Made by a program: the position numbers and the translations under genes. Below the pieces are notes generated by a model. That model was not told the DNA's origin. It searched no databases and saw only the letters and a program-made list of their open reading frames with translations. From Pseudomonas sp. PB101 (GTDB taxonomy: Bacteria; Pseudomonadota; Gammaproteobacteria; Pseudomonadales; Pseudomonadaceae), in contig NZ_RWIR01000043.1 of assembly GCF_009764265.1 (NCBI RefSeq), positions 27,563 to 91,562 on the forward strand: a stretch of 64,000 nucleotides of DNA, in the 5' to 3' direction. Below, piece after piece: positions 17,086-24,757 of this stretch (its first letter is position 1; each line of letters begins with the position of its first letter).

Positions 17086-18138
17086 TCAAATGGTTGCCAT
17101 GTCGATGACAAAGCGGTACTTCACGTCGCTCTTCTGCATACGCTGGAACGCCAGTTCGATATCCTTCATTTTGATCATTTCGACGTTTGAAGTAATGCCG
17201 TGCTCTGCGCAGAAATCGAGCATCTCCTGAGTTTCAGAAATGCCCCCGATCAGTGAACCGGCCAGTTGACGGCGCTGGAAAATCAGATTGGCTACACTAG
17301 GCGACGGGTGAGGGTTGTCAGGTACCCCGACCATGGTCATGGTTGCGTCGCGTTTGAGCAGACTCATGAATGCGTCGAGATCGTGAGGTGCGGCGACGGT
17401 GTTGAGGATGAAGTCAAAGCTTTTGGTATGAGTTGCCATTTCCTCAGAATTGCGTGAAACAACGACCTCATCAGCGCCAAGGTCGCACGCGTCCTGGATT
17501 TTGGAGGGGGAGGTTGTAAATGCCACGACATGGGCGCCCATCGCGCGAGCCAGTTTTATGCCCATGTGGCCGAGACCACCGATACCGACGATGCCGATTT
17601 TCTTGCCGGGCCCTGCCTTCCAATGGCGAAGTGGAGACCAGGTTGTGATGCCTGCGCAAAGAAGTGGCGCTACCGCCGCCAAGTCCGATTCAGGGTGCGT
17701 AATCTTCAGCACGAAGTGTTCGTCAACGGTGATGCCATCGGCGTAACCGCCGTAAGTATTTTCGCCACTGCCGTCGAGCCAGCCGTTGTATGTCTGCTGC
17801 CAACCATGGGGACCTTCGCAATACTGTTCCAGGCCGTCGTCGCAAGATTGGCAATGGCGGCAACTGCCCACCATGCATCCGACACCCACGATGTCTCCCA
17901 CTTGGTGTTTCGAGACCGAAGTGCCGATGGCAGACACTCGACCGATGATCTCGTGTCCCGGGACTAGCGGGTAGCGCATTCCAGGCCACTCACCGCGCGC
18001 GGCGTGCAGATCGGAATGGCAAACGCCGCAGTAGAGAATCTCGATCGCCATATCCCTTTCGCCGGTTTGGCGTCGAGGGATGTTGGTCGGGGTCAAGGGC
18101 GTCGTGGGCGATTGCGCTGCATAAGCTTTGTATTGCAT
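17086..18138 (-). CDS. yahK: Zinc-dependent alcohol/aldehyde reductase, YahK-like
   Basis: A 350-residue medium-chain dehydrogenase very like E. coli YahK. It has the catalytic zinc cysteine in YCGVCHSDLH (Cys40), GHEIIGRV, a structural zinc cluster (CRHCQSCDDGLEQYC), the cofactor turn VGIGGLGHMGIKLA and the C-terminal VKYRFVID. YahK-type enzymes reduce broad aldehydes with NADPH. ATG 18138 is preceded by AGGA at 8 bases; the frame is open further upstream but without homology. The gene is 97 bases downstream of an SDR gene on the same strand, in the electrophile-response block. Confidence 0.9.
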   Translation of the reverse strand: MQYKAYAAQSPTTPLTPTNIPRRQTGERDMAIEILYCGVCHSDLHAARGEWPGMRYPLVPGHEIIGRVSAIGTSVSKHQVGDIVGVGCMVGSCRHCQSCDDGLEQYCEGPHGWQQTYNGWLDGSGENTYGGYADGITVDEHFVLKITHPESDLAAVAPLLCAGITTWSPLRHWKAGPGKKIGIVGIGGLGHMGIKLARAMGAHVVAFTTSPSKIQDACDLGADEVVVSRNSEEMATHTKSFDFILNTVAAPHDLDAFMSLLKRDATMTMVGVPDNPHPSPSVANLIFQRRQLAGSLIGGISETQEMLDFCAEHGITSNVEMIKMKDIELAFQRMQKSDVKYRFVIDMATI

Positions 18139-18235
18139 AGCGAATTCCTGATGCGTCAAAAACGGGTCGGCGCCGCGTTGGGCTGTGCCGAACGTGCATT
18201 CATGGGACGCGTTGGTACGCCATCCCCGGGAGCAA

Positions 18236-18889
18236 TCAGCGAGAGTAGGTGACTTCCGCGGTCCAGTTTTCTTTTGGCTGGCTGTGCAATGTCCAGAATG
18301 CTTCGGCGACGCCAAGGGCTTCCTCGGACTCCGGATTGACGAATGCGGCGACAGTCACGGTTGCCACATGGACGCCTTGGGTTTTGGCCGGTTCAAACAG
18401 GCCGAGCGCCAGCGATCGGATGCCGGCTTTACCCAGGCTCAGAGAAAGAAAGTCAGGATTTGGAGTGATCCCGAAAAAACCACCGGTCAGCAGCAGGGTC
18501 CCCGCGTTGCGACTGTACATCGAGCGCAGCCCCGTCTGAGTGGCGACTAGTGCTCCACCAATATTCACAGCCAGATCGCTGTTGAAGGTGTCGACCGGTT
18601 GTTCAGCGACAGTTGCCTGCCGAATGATCGCGGCGTTGTAGTGCAGCACATCCAATGCGCCAAATTGCGCTTCGACTTGGGTCACCAGCGCCGCTACATC
18701 CTGTGCATTGCCGGCATCAACTTGGCGGGTGTGGGCCTCATAGCCCTGGGATATCAAGCGTTCGGCGAGTGCGAGCGTCCTATCCATATTTCGAGCACTG
18801 AGCACCACGCGATAGCCTTCACGGGCGAAACGTTCGACTGTCGCAAATCCGATTCCGGGGCCAGTACCGATGCTTAGAAATGTTTTCAT
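18236..18889 (-). CDS. SDR-like protein with degenerate active site
   Basis: A 217-residue Rossmann protein starting at ATG 18889 (MKTFLSIGTGPGIGFATV). The nucleotide-binding turn GTGPGIG and the LHYNAAI element (normally NNAG) are visible. Where classical SDRs have YxxxK, this protein reads LSLGKAG, so the tyrosine is replaced and only the lysine is kept. The catalytic serine region reads LLLTGGFFG. It is probably an NAD(P)-binding protein without ordinary dehydrogenase chemistry, or a divergent SDR subfamily. It is divergent from nemR, 230 bases away. Confidence 0.8.
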   Translation of the reverse strand: MKTFLSIGTGPGIGFATVERFAREGYRVVLSARNMDRTLALAERLISQGYEAHTRQVDAGNAQDVAALVTQVEAQFGALDVLHYNAAIIRQATVAEQPVDTFNSDLAVNIGGALVATQTGLRSMYSRNAGTLLLTGGFFGITPNPDFLSLSLGKAGIRSLALGLFEPAKTQGVHVATVTVAAFVNPESEEALGVAEAFWTLHSQPKENWTAEVTYSR

Positions 18890-19068
18890 GTGAGTCCTTG
18901 ATAACGGGGTGGAGCCTGTAATCAAGGCTAACAGGTGCGCAAATAGAGATAATTTATGGAAATCGCATTTATATAATGCAAAAAATGCAGGAGTCGTTGG
19001 CATACCAGTTCACACGAGCTAAGGCTTCCCTGCATATCTGCTCCGTTGGTCGGGCGTGGATGTGATCG

Positions 19069-19098
19069 TTGAAATAGAAACTAGACGACTGGTCTATT
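19069..19098 (+). promoter_or_regulatory. nemR promoter with overlapping NemR-type operator
   Basis: TTGAAA (19069-19074) and TCTATT (19093-19098) are 18 bases apart and could be the -35 and -10 boxes. The perfect palindrome TAGACGACTGGTCTA (19082-19096) overlaps the -10 box, so a bound repressor would block the polymerase. The same 15 bases recur before the old yellow enzyme gene (19723). NemR-family sites share the AGAC...GTCT pattern. Confidence 0.75.
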
Positions 19099-19119
19099 TT
19101 TTACTATGGTTGTGGTATT

Positions 19120-19701
19120 ATGAAAAAACGTCATTCCGAAACACGCCAACACATCCTGGATATCGCCAGGGCGTTGATGACCCATAAGGGCTATACCGGT
19201 GTCGGCCTGGCAGAAGTGGTGGCTACAGCACAAGTGCCGAAAGGCTCGTTCTACCACTACTTCAAATCCAAGGATGAATTCGGCCAAGCGCTGCTTGAAC
19301 AGTATTTTGCCGACTACCTGGCCGTAGTCGATTCGCTGCTGGCCGGCACCACCCCGGCTGCTGATCGACTGCTTGGTTATTTCCATTACTGGGCGCAAAC
19401 CCAATGTTCAGATTTACCGACTGACAAATGCCTGGTGGTCAAATTGGGAGCTGAGGTGTGTGACCTTTCTGAAGGTATGCGCCAGGTGCTCGACAAAGGT
19501 ACGCAAGCGGTTCACGTGCGGCTGGAGCGCTGCATCGAGCAGGGTCACGCTGATGGCTCGATCACATCCGCCATTCCTAACTCGACGCTTGCGCAGTCGC
19601 TCTATCAGATTTGGCTCGGTGCCTCTTTGATGATGAAGATTGGCAAACGCAGCAGTGCTTTTGAAGACTCTCTGACGATGGCAAAGCGACTCTTGTCGTA
19701 G
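19120..19701 (+). CDS. nemR: TetR-family electrophile/redox-sensing repressor NemR
   Basis: A 193-residue repressor that aligns along its whole length with E. coli NemR from memory: GYTGVGLAEVVATAQVPKGS in the DNA-binding domain, and KCLVVKLGAEVCDLS with Cys104 and Cys114. Lys173 in WLGASLMMK matches NemR Lys175, so the Cys-Lys sulfenamide switch residues are both present. It is followed after 53 bases by an old yellow enzyme gene, the nemRA arrangement. Identical palindromes precede both genes, which indicates autoregulation and control of nemA, with release by quinones, methylglyoxal or hypochlorite by analogy. Confidence 0.92.
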   Translation: MKKRHSETRQHILDIARALMTHKGYTGVGLAEVVATAQVPKGSFYHYFKSKDEFGQALLEQYFADYLAVVDSLLAGTTPAADRLLGYFHYWAQTQCSDLPTDKCLVVKLGAEVCDLSEGMRQVLDKGTQAVHVRLERCIEQGHADGSITSAIPNSTLAQSLYQIWLGASLMMKIGKRSSAFEDSLTMAKRLLS

Positions 19702-19722
19702 TCATTTTATTTATCACATTAC

Positions 19723-19737
19723 TAGACGACTGGTCTA
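19723..19737. promoter_or_regulatory. NemR-type operator before nemA
   Basis: A second exact copy of TAGACGACTGGTCTA, 17 bases upstream of the nemA start codon and inside the nemR-nemA spacer. It points to an internal repressible promoter for nemA in addition to read-through from nemR. Confidence 0.8.
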
Positions 19738-19754
19738 TTTATCTAAGGTTCACC

Positions 19755-20858
19755 ATGACAGATAACAGTAACCGCACTGACTTGTTCACTCCCGTCACCA
19801 TGGGGGCGATGGAACTTGCCAACCGAATCGTAATGGCGCCCGTCACACGTAGCCGCTATGCCGAAGATGGCATTCCCAATGAATTGCACGCCGAGTACTA
19901 CGCCCAGCGGGCCAGTGCGGGTTTGATCGTAGCTGAAGCAACCAATATTTCCGCTCAGGGACGCGGCTACGCTGCGACACCAGGCATCTGGAGCGATGAG
20001 CAGGTCGCTGGTTGGAAAAAAGTGACCGACGCAGTGCACGCCGCTGGCGGCAAGATCGTCAGCCAGCTTTGGCATGTGGGCCGGTTTTCCAGCGTGGAGT
20101 TGCAGCCAGATGGCGCAGCGCCGGTCGCTCCCTCCGCCATCAAGGCCGAAGGCGATACCTATACCGTGAATGGTTTTGTTCCTGTGTCGATGCCTCGGGC
20201 TCTCGAAACCGATGAAATCCCGGGAATCATCGAGCAGTACAAGCGTGCCGCCGAAAATGCCAAGCGCGCTGGGTTTGATGGCGTAGAGGTTCACTCGGCC
20301 AACAGTTATTTGCTGGATCAGTTCCTGCGTGATTCGACTAATCACCGCACCGATCAATATGGCGGGTCGATTGAGAACCGCGCGCGCCTCACCCTGGAAG
20401 TGACCGAAGAGATCGTCAAAATCTGGGGCAATGAACGCGTGGGCATTCGCTTGTCGCCCGTCACGCCCGATGCCGGCAACACGCCGCCAGACAGCAACGT
20501 GATGGCGATGTATGGCTACCTCATTCAGCAATTGAACAAATTCGATCTCGCTTACCTGCACTTCGTCGAGGGTGCTACCGCGACTTCGCGTGAGGTGCCG
20601 GTGGGCGTGGATATGGACGCTCTGAGCGCACAGTTCGCGGGGCCATTCATTGGCAACAACAACTACGACCTGGAAATGGCTATCGAGCGTCGAGCGCAGG
20701 GCACGATCGACGCGGTTGCCTTCGGCCGTCTGTTCATTTCCAACCCTGACCTTGTCGAACGCCTGCGTCGTGGTGCCGAACTCACCATTGCATCGCGTGA
20801 GTCGTTCTACGGCGGTGGAGCCAAGGGCTACACCGATTGGCCTGTCGGCAACTACTGA
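19755..20858 (+). CDS. nemA: Old yellow enzyme family alkene reductase (N-ethylmaleimide reductase)
   Basis: A 367-residue FMN enzyme of the old yellow family. HSANSYLLDQF supplies His180, Asn183 and Tyr185 of the substrate pocket, and DQYGGSIENRARL is the family signature. QLWHVGRFSS and the C-terminal AVAFGRLFISNPDL bind FMN. It reduces activated C=C bonds and nitro compounds with NADPH, detoxifying maleimides, quinones and similar electrophiles. It is under its own NemR-type operator and followed by an SDR gene 74 bases downstream. Confidence 0.94.
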   Translation: MTDNSNRTDLFTPVTMGAMELANRIVMAPVTRSRYAEDGIPNELHAEYYAQRASAGLIVAEATNISAQGRGYAATPGIWSDEQVAGWKKVTDAVHAAGGKIVSQLWHVGRFSSVELQPDGAAPVAPSAIKAEGDTYTVNGFVPVSMPRALETDEIPGIIEQYKRAAENAKRAGFDGVEVHSANSYLLDQFLRDSTNHRTDQYGGSIENRARLTLEVTEEIVKIWGNERVGIRLSPVTPDAGNTPPDSNVMAMYGYLIQQLNKFDLAYLHFVEGATATSREVPVGVDMDALSAQFAGPFIGNNNYDLEMAIERRAQGTIDAVAFGRLFISNPDLVERLRRGAELTIASRESFYGGGAKGYTDWPVGNY

Positions 20859-20932
20859 TTACTAACCAACACCCGCGATACCCCAACCCACTGCCCGACA
20901 CGTGTGGGCAGTCATTCTCGAGAGGAACTCCC

Positions 20933-21676
20933 ATGAACTATTTGCAAAACAAGACAGCGATCATCACTGGCGCATCTTCAGGTCTGGGTGCTGCATCGGC
21001 TCGCGCCCTGTCCGCGAAAGGCGTTCGAGTCGTCGCAGCTGCGTTGGATCAAGAAGGTCTGGATGCCATTGTGAGCGAGCTGAAAGCGAACGGTGGTGAG
21101 GCGGTGGGTCGTGTCAGCGACGTCACCAATCTGGAAGATATGAAGGCGTTGGCTCAGTTCGCTCAAGACTCCTTCGGTTCGGTAGACATCCTGATCAACA
21201 ATGCCGGCCTGATGCTGTTTTCCACTTGGGTGGACCTGGCCGTCGATGATTGGGAAAAGATGATCAACGTGAACATCAAGGGTTACCTGAATGGCGTCGC
21301 GGCTGTGCTGCCGTTCATGCTGAAACAGAAGTCTGGTCAGATCTTGAACATGGATTCCGTAGCGGGCCACCAAGTGGGTCCTTCGGCTGGCGTATACAGC
21401 GCGACCAAGTTCTTCGTTCAGGCAATGACTGAGTCGATGCGCAAGGAGTTGGGTGTCCACCACGGAATTCGGGTTAACACCGTTAGCCCGGGTGTGACCA
21501 ATACCGGTTGGGCAGACAAAGTTACCGATCCAGCAGGGCGCAAGGCTGCCCAAGAGCTGAACAAGATTGCCATCGCACCCGACGATATTGGTAAAGCGGT
21601 GGTCTATGCCCTGGACCAGCCTGCAAACGTCACCGTCAACGAGGTGATCATTTCGCCTACCCGCCAGGATTGGTAA
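20933..21676 (+). CDS. Classical SDR-family oxidoreductase
   Basis: A 247-residue short-chain dehydrogenase with TGASSGLGAASARAL (cofactor turn), NNAGLMLF, and the catalytic set in MDSVAGHQVGPSAGVYSATK, with Ser, Tyr and Lys all present. It belongs to the YdfG-like classical group. ATG 20933 is preceded by GAGAGGAACT. Part of the nemRA unit by position and direction. The substrate is not evident. Confidence 0.9.
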   Translation: MNYLQNKTAIITGASSGLGAASARALSAKGVRVVAAALDQEGLDAIVSELKANGGEAVGRVSDVTNLEDMKALAQFAQDSFGSVDILINNAGLMLFSTWVDLAVDDWEKMINVNIKGYLNGVAAVLPFMLKQKSGQILNMDSVAGHQVGPSAGVYSATKFFVQAMTESMRKELGVHHGIRVNTVSPGVTNTGWADKVTDPAGRKAAQELNKIAIAPDDIGKAVVYALDQPANVTVNEVIISPTRQDW

Positions 21677-21782
21677 GCAGAACCCAGCAACACCTACCAA
21701 GCCCGGACACTGTCGCGATGCACGGTGTTCGGGCGCTACAGGATCTTTCCTGTCTCTCCCGTAAAAGCAATGAGACCTTTCA

Positions 21783-23075
21783 ATGACACACCGTATTTTG
21801 ATTGTCGGCGGTGGCGCTGGCGGTCTGGAGCTTGCGACGCGTCTGGGCAAGACCCTGGGCAAGCGTGGCGCTGCTCACATCACCCTTGTCGACGCCAACC
21901 TGACCCATATTTGGAAGCCTCTGTTGCATGAAGTGGCCGCCGGTTCACTGAACGCTCACGAAGACGAGCTGAATTACGTGGCCCAGGCCAAGTGGAATCA
22001 CTTCCAGTTCCAACTTGGCCGCATGAGCGGGCTCGACCGTACCGCTAAGCAAATCCAGCTATCGGCTACCTTCGACGATGCCGGGCACGAACTGGTGCCG
22101 GCACGCTCCCTTAGCTACGACACTCTGGTCATCGCCGTGGGTAGCAACACCAACGATTTCGGTACCGTGGGTGCTGCGCAGCACTGCCTGTTCCTTGACT
22201 CCCGTGAACAGGCCGAGCGCTTCCATCAGCAGTTGCTCAACCATTATCTGCGCGCCCACGCGGGGAGTGAAAACGAGAACATCAGCGTGGCGATTGTCGG
22301 TGCGGGTGCAACCGGTGTGGAATTGGCTGCCGAACTGCACAACGCTGCTCATGAGTTGGCCGCTTATGGTTTGGATCGCATTAAGCCGCAGGACATGCGC
22401 ATCACCTTGATCGAGGCCGGATCGCGAGTGCTCCCGGCGCTGCCGAATCGCATCAGTACGCCAGTGCATCAAACCCTTGAAAAACTCGGCGTGAGGGTGA
22501 TGACCAACGCAACAGTCAGTGAGGTCACCGCCGAGCATCTGAAGACCCGTAACGGCGATGTGATTGAGGCCAGCCTGAAGGTTTGGGCTGCTGGCATTCG
22601 TGCACCGTCCTTCCTCAAGAGTATCGACGGCCTGGAGACCAATCGCATCAACCAACTGCTGGTACGCTCGACCTTGCAGGCCACACTTGACGACAATATC
22701 TTCGCTTTCGGTGACTGTGCCGCGTGCCCGCAGCCTGGCAGCGAGCAAAACGTACCGCCTCGGGCTCAAGCCGCTCACCAACAGGCGTCGATGCTTTCCA
22801 AGAGCCTGAAAGCTCGGCTACAAGGCAAGCCAATGCCGACCTACAAGTACAAGGACTACGGCTCACTGGTTTCGCTATCACGCTTCTCGGCTGTGGGTAA
22901 CCTGATGGGTAATTTGACCGGCAGCGTAATGCTCGAAGGTTGGTTGGCGCGGGTGTTTTATGCGTCGTTGTACCGCATGCACCAGGTCGCTCTGTATGGC
23001 CTGTTCCCGACCCTGCTGCTGATGTTGGGCAATCGGATTGGTCGAGGGACTGAGCCGCGGTTGAAGCTGCACTAG
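21783..23075 (+). CDS. ndh: Type II NADH dehydrogenase (NAD(P)/FAD oxidoreductase)
   Basis: A 430-residue flavoprotein with two Rossmann turns, GGGAGGLELATRLG at the N-terminus for FAD and GAGATGVELAAEL near residue 180 for NADH. It also has VWAAGIRAP and IFAFGDCAA, as in NDH-2 enzymes. The C-terminal part carries an amphipathic segment (RVFYASLYRMHQVALYG) that would attach it to the membrane. It passes electrons from NADH to ubiquinone without proton pumping. Gene position after nemA and SDR suggests induction with them, but a separate housekeeping copy may exist elsewhere. Confidence 0.9.
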   Translation: MTHRILIVGGGAGGLELATRLGKTLGKRGAAHITLVDANLTHIWKPLLHEVAAGSLNAHEDELNYVAQAKWNHFQFQLGRMSGLDRTAKQIQLSATFDDAGHELVPARSLSYDTLVIAVGSNTNDFGTVGAAQHCLFLDSREQAERFHQQLLNHYLRAHAGSENENISVAIVGAGATGVELAAELHNAAHELAAYGLDRIKPQDMRITLIEAGSRVLPALPNRISTPVHQTLEKLGVRVMTNATVSEVTAEHLKTRNGDVIEASLKVWAAGIRAPSFLKSIDGLETNRINQLLVRSTLQATLDDNIFAFGDCAACPQPGSEQNVPPRAQAAHQQASMLSKSLKARLQGKPMPTYKYKDYGSLVSLSRFSAVGNLMGNLTGSVMLEGWLARVFYASLYRMHQVALYGLFPTLLLMLGNRIGRGTEPRLKLH

Positions 23076-23091
23076 GCTGTAACGATGTTTA

Positions 23092-23118
23092 AGCGCAGCG
23101 CCACTCGGGCGTTGCGCT
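23092..23118. terminator. Hairpin between convergent genes
   Basis: An 11-bp stem with one mismatch (AGCGCAGCGCC with GGCGTTGCGCT) lies 17 bases after ndh, with no long T run. It may end transcription from both sides, between ndh and the convergent flavin reductase gene. Confidence 0.45.
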
Positions 23119-23171
23119 CATTCACCCTATTAGTGCCGTGAGCCGACAGGGGCGGGCGCTTGCTGGGGAAT

Positions 23172-23750
23172 TTACTTCCCGTCGATATTCACCGCTTCAC
23201 CGATTGCGTAAAAGTGCCCTCCTGCAATGTAGTGCAGACTACGAAAATCCGGGTTGGCGGTTTCATAGTGCCAGTGCCCGTCCTTGAAGACACGTGTGTC
23301 TGCCCAAGCGCCAACGACCTCGCCGATAAACAAATCATAAGTCGTCTGGTTGTGTGGCTCGGGTAACAGCTTGCATGCAAGCCAAGCGGAGCAGCCTGCA
23401 ACGAATGGCACGTCAAAACCATTGATGTCGAACAGCTCGGCACCGCAATGGGCAAGCTTGCCGGGATCGTTGGAAAGACTTGAGCTGCCGACATCGCTCG
23501 TCAGTTTGAGCTGTGCCACGGTCGGGACCTGAACGACGAAAACGCCGCTGCGTTCTACCAGCTCACGGGTTTTGGTCATCTTGTCCAAAACCACGGTCAC
23601 TTTTGGCGGTGAAAAGTCGAGTGCGCAGGCCCATGCGGCGGCCATGACGTTCTTCACGCCCTCATTTTGAGCGGACACCAGTATGGTCGGGCCGTGATTG
23701 ATGAGCCGGTATGCCTTTTCCAGAGGCACGGCGGCAATGTGTTCGTCCAT
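23172..23750 (-). CDS. Flavin reductase-like domain protein
   Basis: A 192-residue FMN-binding split-barrel protein of the flavin reductase-like (DIM6/NTAB) family: INHGPTILVSAQNEGVKNVM, AAWACALDFSPPKVTVVLDK, and TRELVERSGVFVVQVPT. ATG 23750 has AGGAA 7 bases upstream. Such proteins reduce FMN or flavins with NAD(P)H, or bind flavin for a partner monooxygenase. It is convergent with ndh. No partner monooxygenase gene is present nearby; the sequence upstream is decayed. Confidence 0.85.
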   Translation of the reverse strand: MDEHIAAVPLEKAYRLINHGPTILVSAQNEGVKNVMAAAWACALDFSPPKVTVVLDKMTKTRELVERSGVFVVQVPTVAQLKLTSDVGSSSLSNDPGKLAHCGAELFDINGFDVPFVAGCSAWLACKLLPEPHNQTTYDLFIGEVVGAWADTRVFKDGHWHYETANPDFRSLHYIAGGHFYAIGEAVNIDGK

Positions 23751-23885
23751 TTCAATTCCTAAATCAATGCCCCGATCCCATCGCTGGACCGGGCAGGGTG
23801 GGTTCATGCGGAGGTCGATTCTGCGCAACCTGGAAAAAATACGTTTCTCATAACGCACCTCCTGATGGGCGGCGTGTCATAACTT

Positions 23886-24035
23886 TCAGCGATCGGTAGG
23901 CCCATAGGCGGCACTGCGCACCGCCAGCGGAAACACTCCAGACATGTCCTCGAAAGCTGTGTTGGTCAGGGCGACTACGGTCAGCTTGCTCAGGGGGGCT
24001 CCACCAGTCGTGAAGCGGATGCGCAAGGCCGAACC
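23886..24035 (-). pseudogene. C-terminal scrap resembling a beta-lactamase-family serine hydrolase
   Basis: In this frame the translation reads LSKLTVVALTNTAFEDMSG and FPLAVRSAAYG before the stop. This is similar to the end of beta-lactamase/esterase-family serine hydrolases, where a strand VVALTN is followed by a helix and a short tail. Nothing of the SxxK active site remains upstream; instead a palindromic regulatory element lies there. The match is short and I give it modest weight. Confidence 0.4.
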
Positions 24036-24073
24036 ATATGTGAGGTGAGAGATACCTATAAAATCAAGTTTTA

Positions 24074-24085
24074 TAGTGATCACTA
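24074..24085. promoter_or_regulatory. Palindromic operator-like site, copy of the 14.1 kb element
   Basis: TAGTGATCACTA is a perfect 12-base palindrome. The surrounding bases (TTATA before, CATATTATGTCAAG after) match the site at 14166 and its downstream bases. It now stands between gene remnants, so its original target may be lost, or it may serve the flavin reductase gene. Confidence 0.5.
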
Positions 24086-24184
24086 CATATTATGTCAAGA
24101 ATTTTGATTGTGTCGAGACCACTCAAGAGATGGTGGGTGTTGGCTTACGCGGCGCTATGATCCCTTCAAGCTGGGTGTAGCCCT

Positions 24185-24398
24185 TTGAACATACACAGCC
24201 AGGCGTATCGGATGGGGCAGATTCTCTCGGGCAACGCACCTCTATCTATCGGTGGCGCCAACAAGATGATGCTCAACAGTCTTTGTGCTAATGCTGCCCC
24301 ACTAACTTCTGATGAAGTGGCAGGCAAATAGCGAGGATTACGCCGAAGGGCGTAAGGCGTTTGCTGAGAGACACAAGCCCATCTTCACAGGGCATTGA
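24185..24398 (+). pseudogene. Enoyl-CoA hydratase remnant with frameshift
   Basis: In one frame the translation reads YRMGQILSGNAPLSIGGANK then LTSDEVAGK and a stop. After a frame change it reads SEDYAEGRKAFAERHKPIF and ends at TGA 24396. These two pieces are in the order and spacing of the last 60-70 residues of enoyl-CoA hydratase/isomerase proteins (ANAPLS..A.K, then S.DY.EG..AF.EKR.P.F.G). The catalytic N-terminal two thirds are missing. Confidence 0.65.
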
Positions 24399-24437
24399 AT
24401 TATCTGTAGGGAGTCGTGGATATCTGCCGGCGGTCAA

Positions 24438-24552
24438 GCTCTCGATACCGTTGAAACAATCCTTGCCTATCAAAGCGCAAGGAGATGCCGCAGTCCGCGA
24501 CTTCGCTGTTAAATTCGATAAAATGGAACGTGACAGATATCGGGTTGCTTGA
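24438..24552 (+). pseudogene. Histidinol dehydrogenase-family N-terminal remnant with frameshift
   Basis: One frame gives ALDTVETILAY and, after a shift, IKAQGDAAVRDFAVKFDKME then a stop at 24550. This matches the start of HisD-family proteins (V..IL..I...GDAAVR.F..KFD), including the HpsN-like dehydrogenases. The rest of the gene is absent. With the enoyl-CoA hydratase scrap it shows that a catabolic cluster was lost here. From 24,553 to 24,757 I see only AT-rich spacer, presumably holding the chemoreceptor promoter. Confidence 0.55.
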
Positions 24553-24757
24553 CGAAAGATAGTCGGTAGTGAGCGACTTCATCAGGCAATGATTTATAAA
24601 TTATATTTGTGCTAAGTATGAATTATTATTGTTTTTTTTATTTGTTAGTGCCCGCTAAGGTTCCACCCTCGCGTAAACAAGCTGCTACCACTGCCAGCGC
24701 CACCTTTCTCTACGCAATGCTCTTATAAAAACGACTTGATAAAATTCTGGAGTGTAG

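Noticed and set aside
1..24600. An integrated phage or conjugative element
   Set aside because: No integrase, transposase, structural phage gene, tRNA or attachment repeat was found; only indirect signs of accessory DNA are present.
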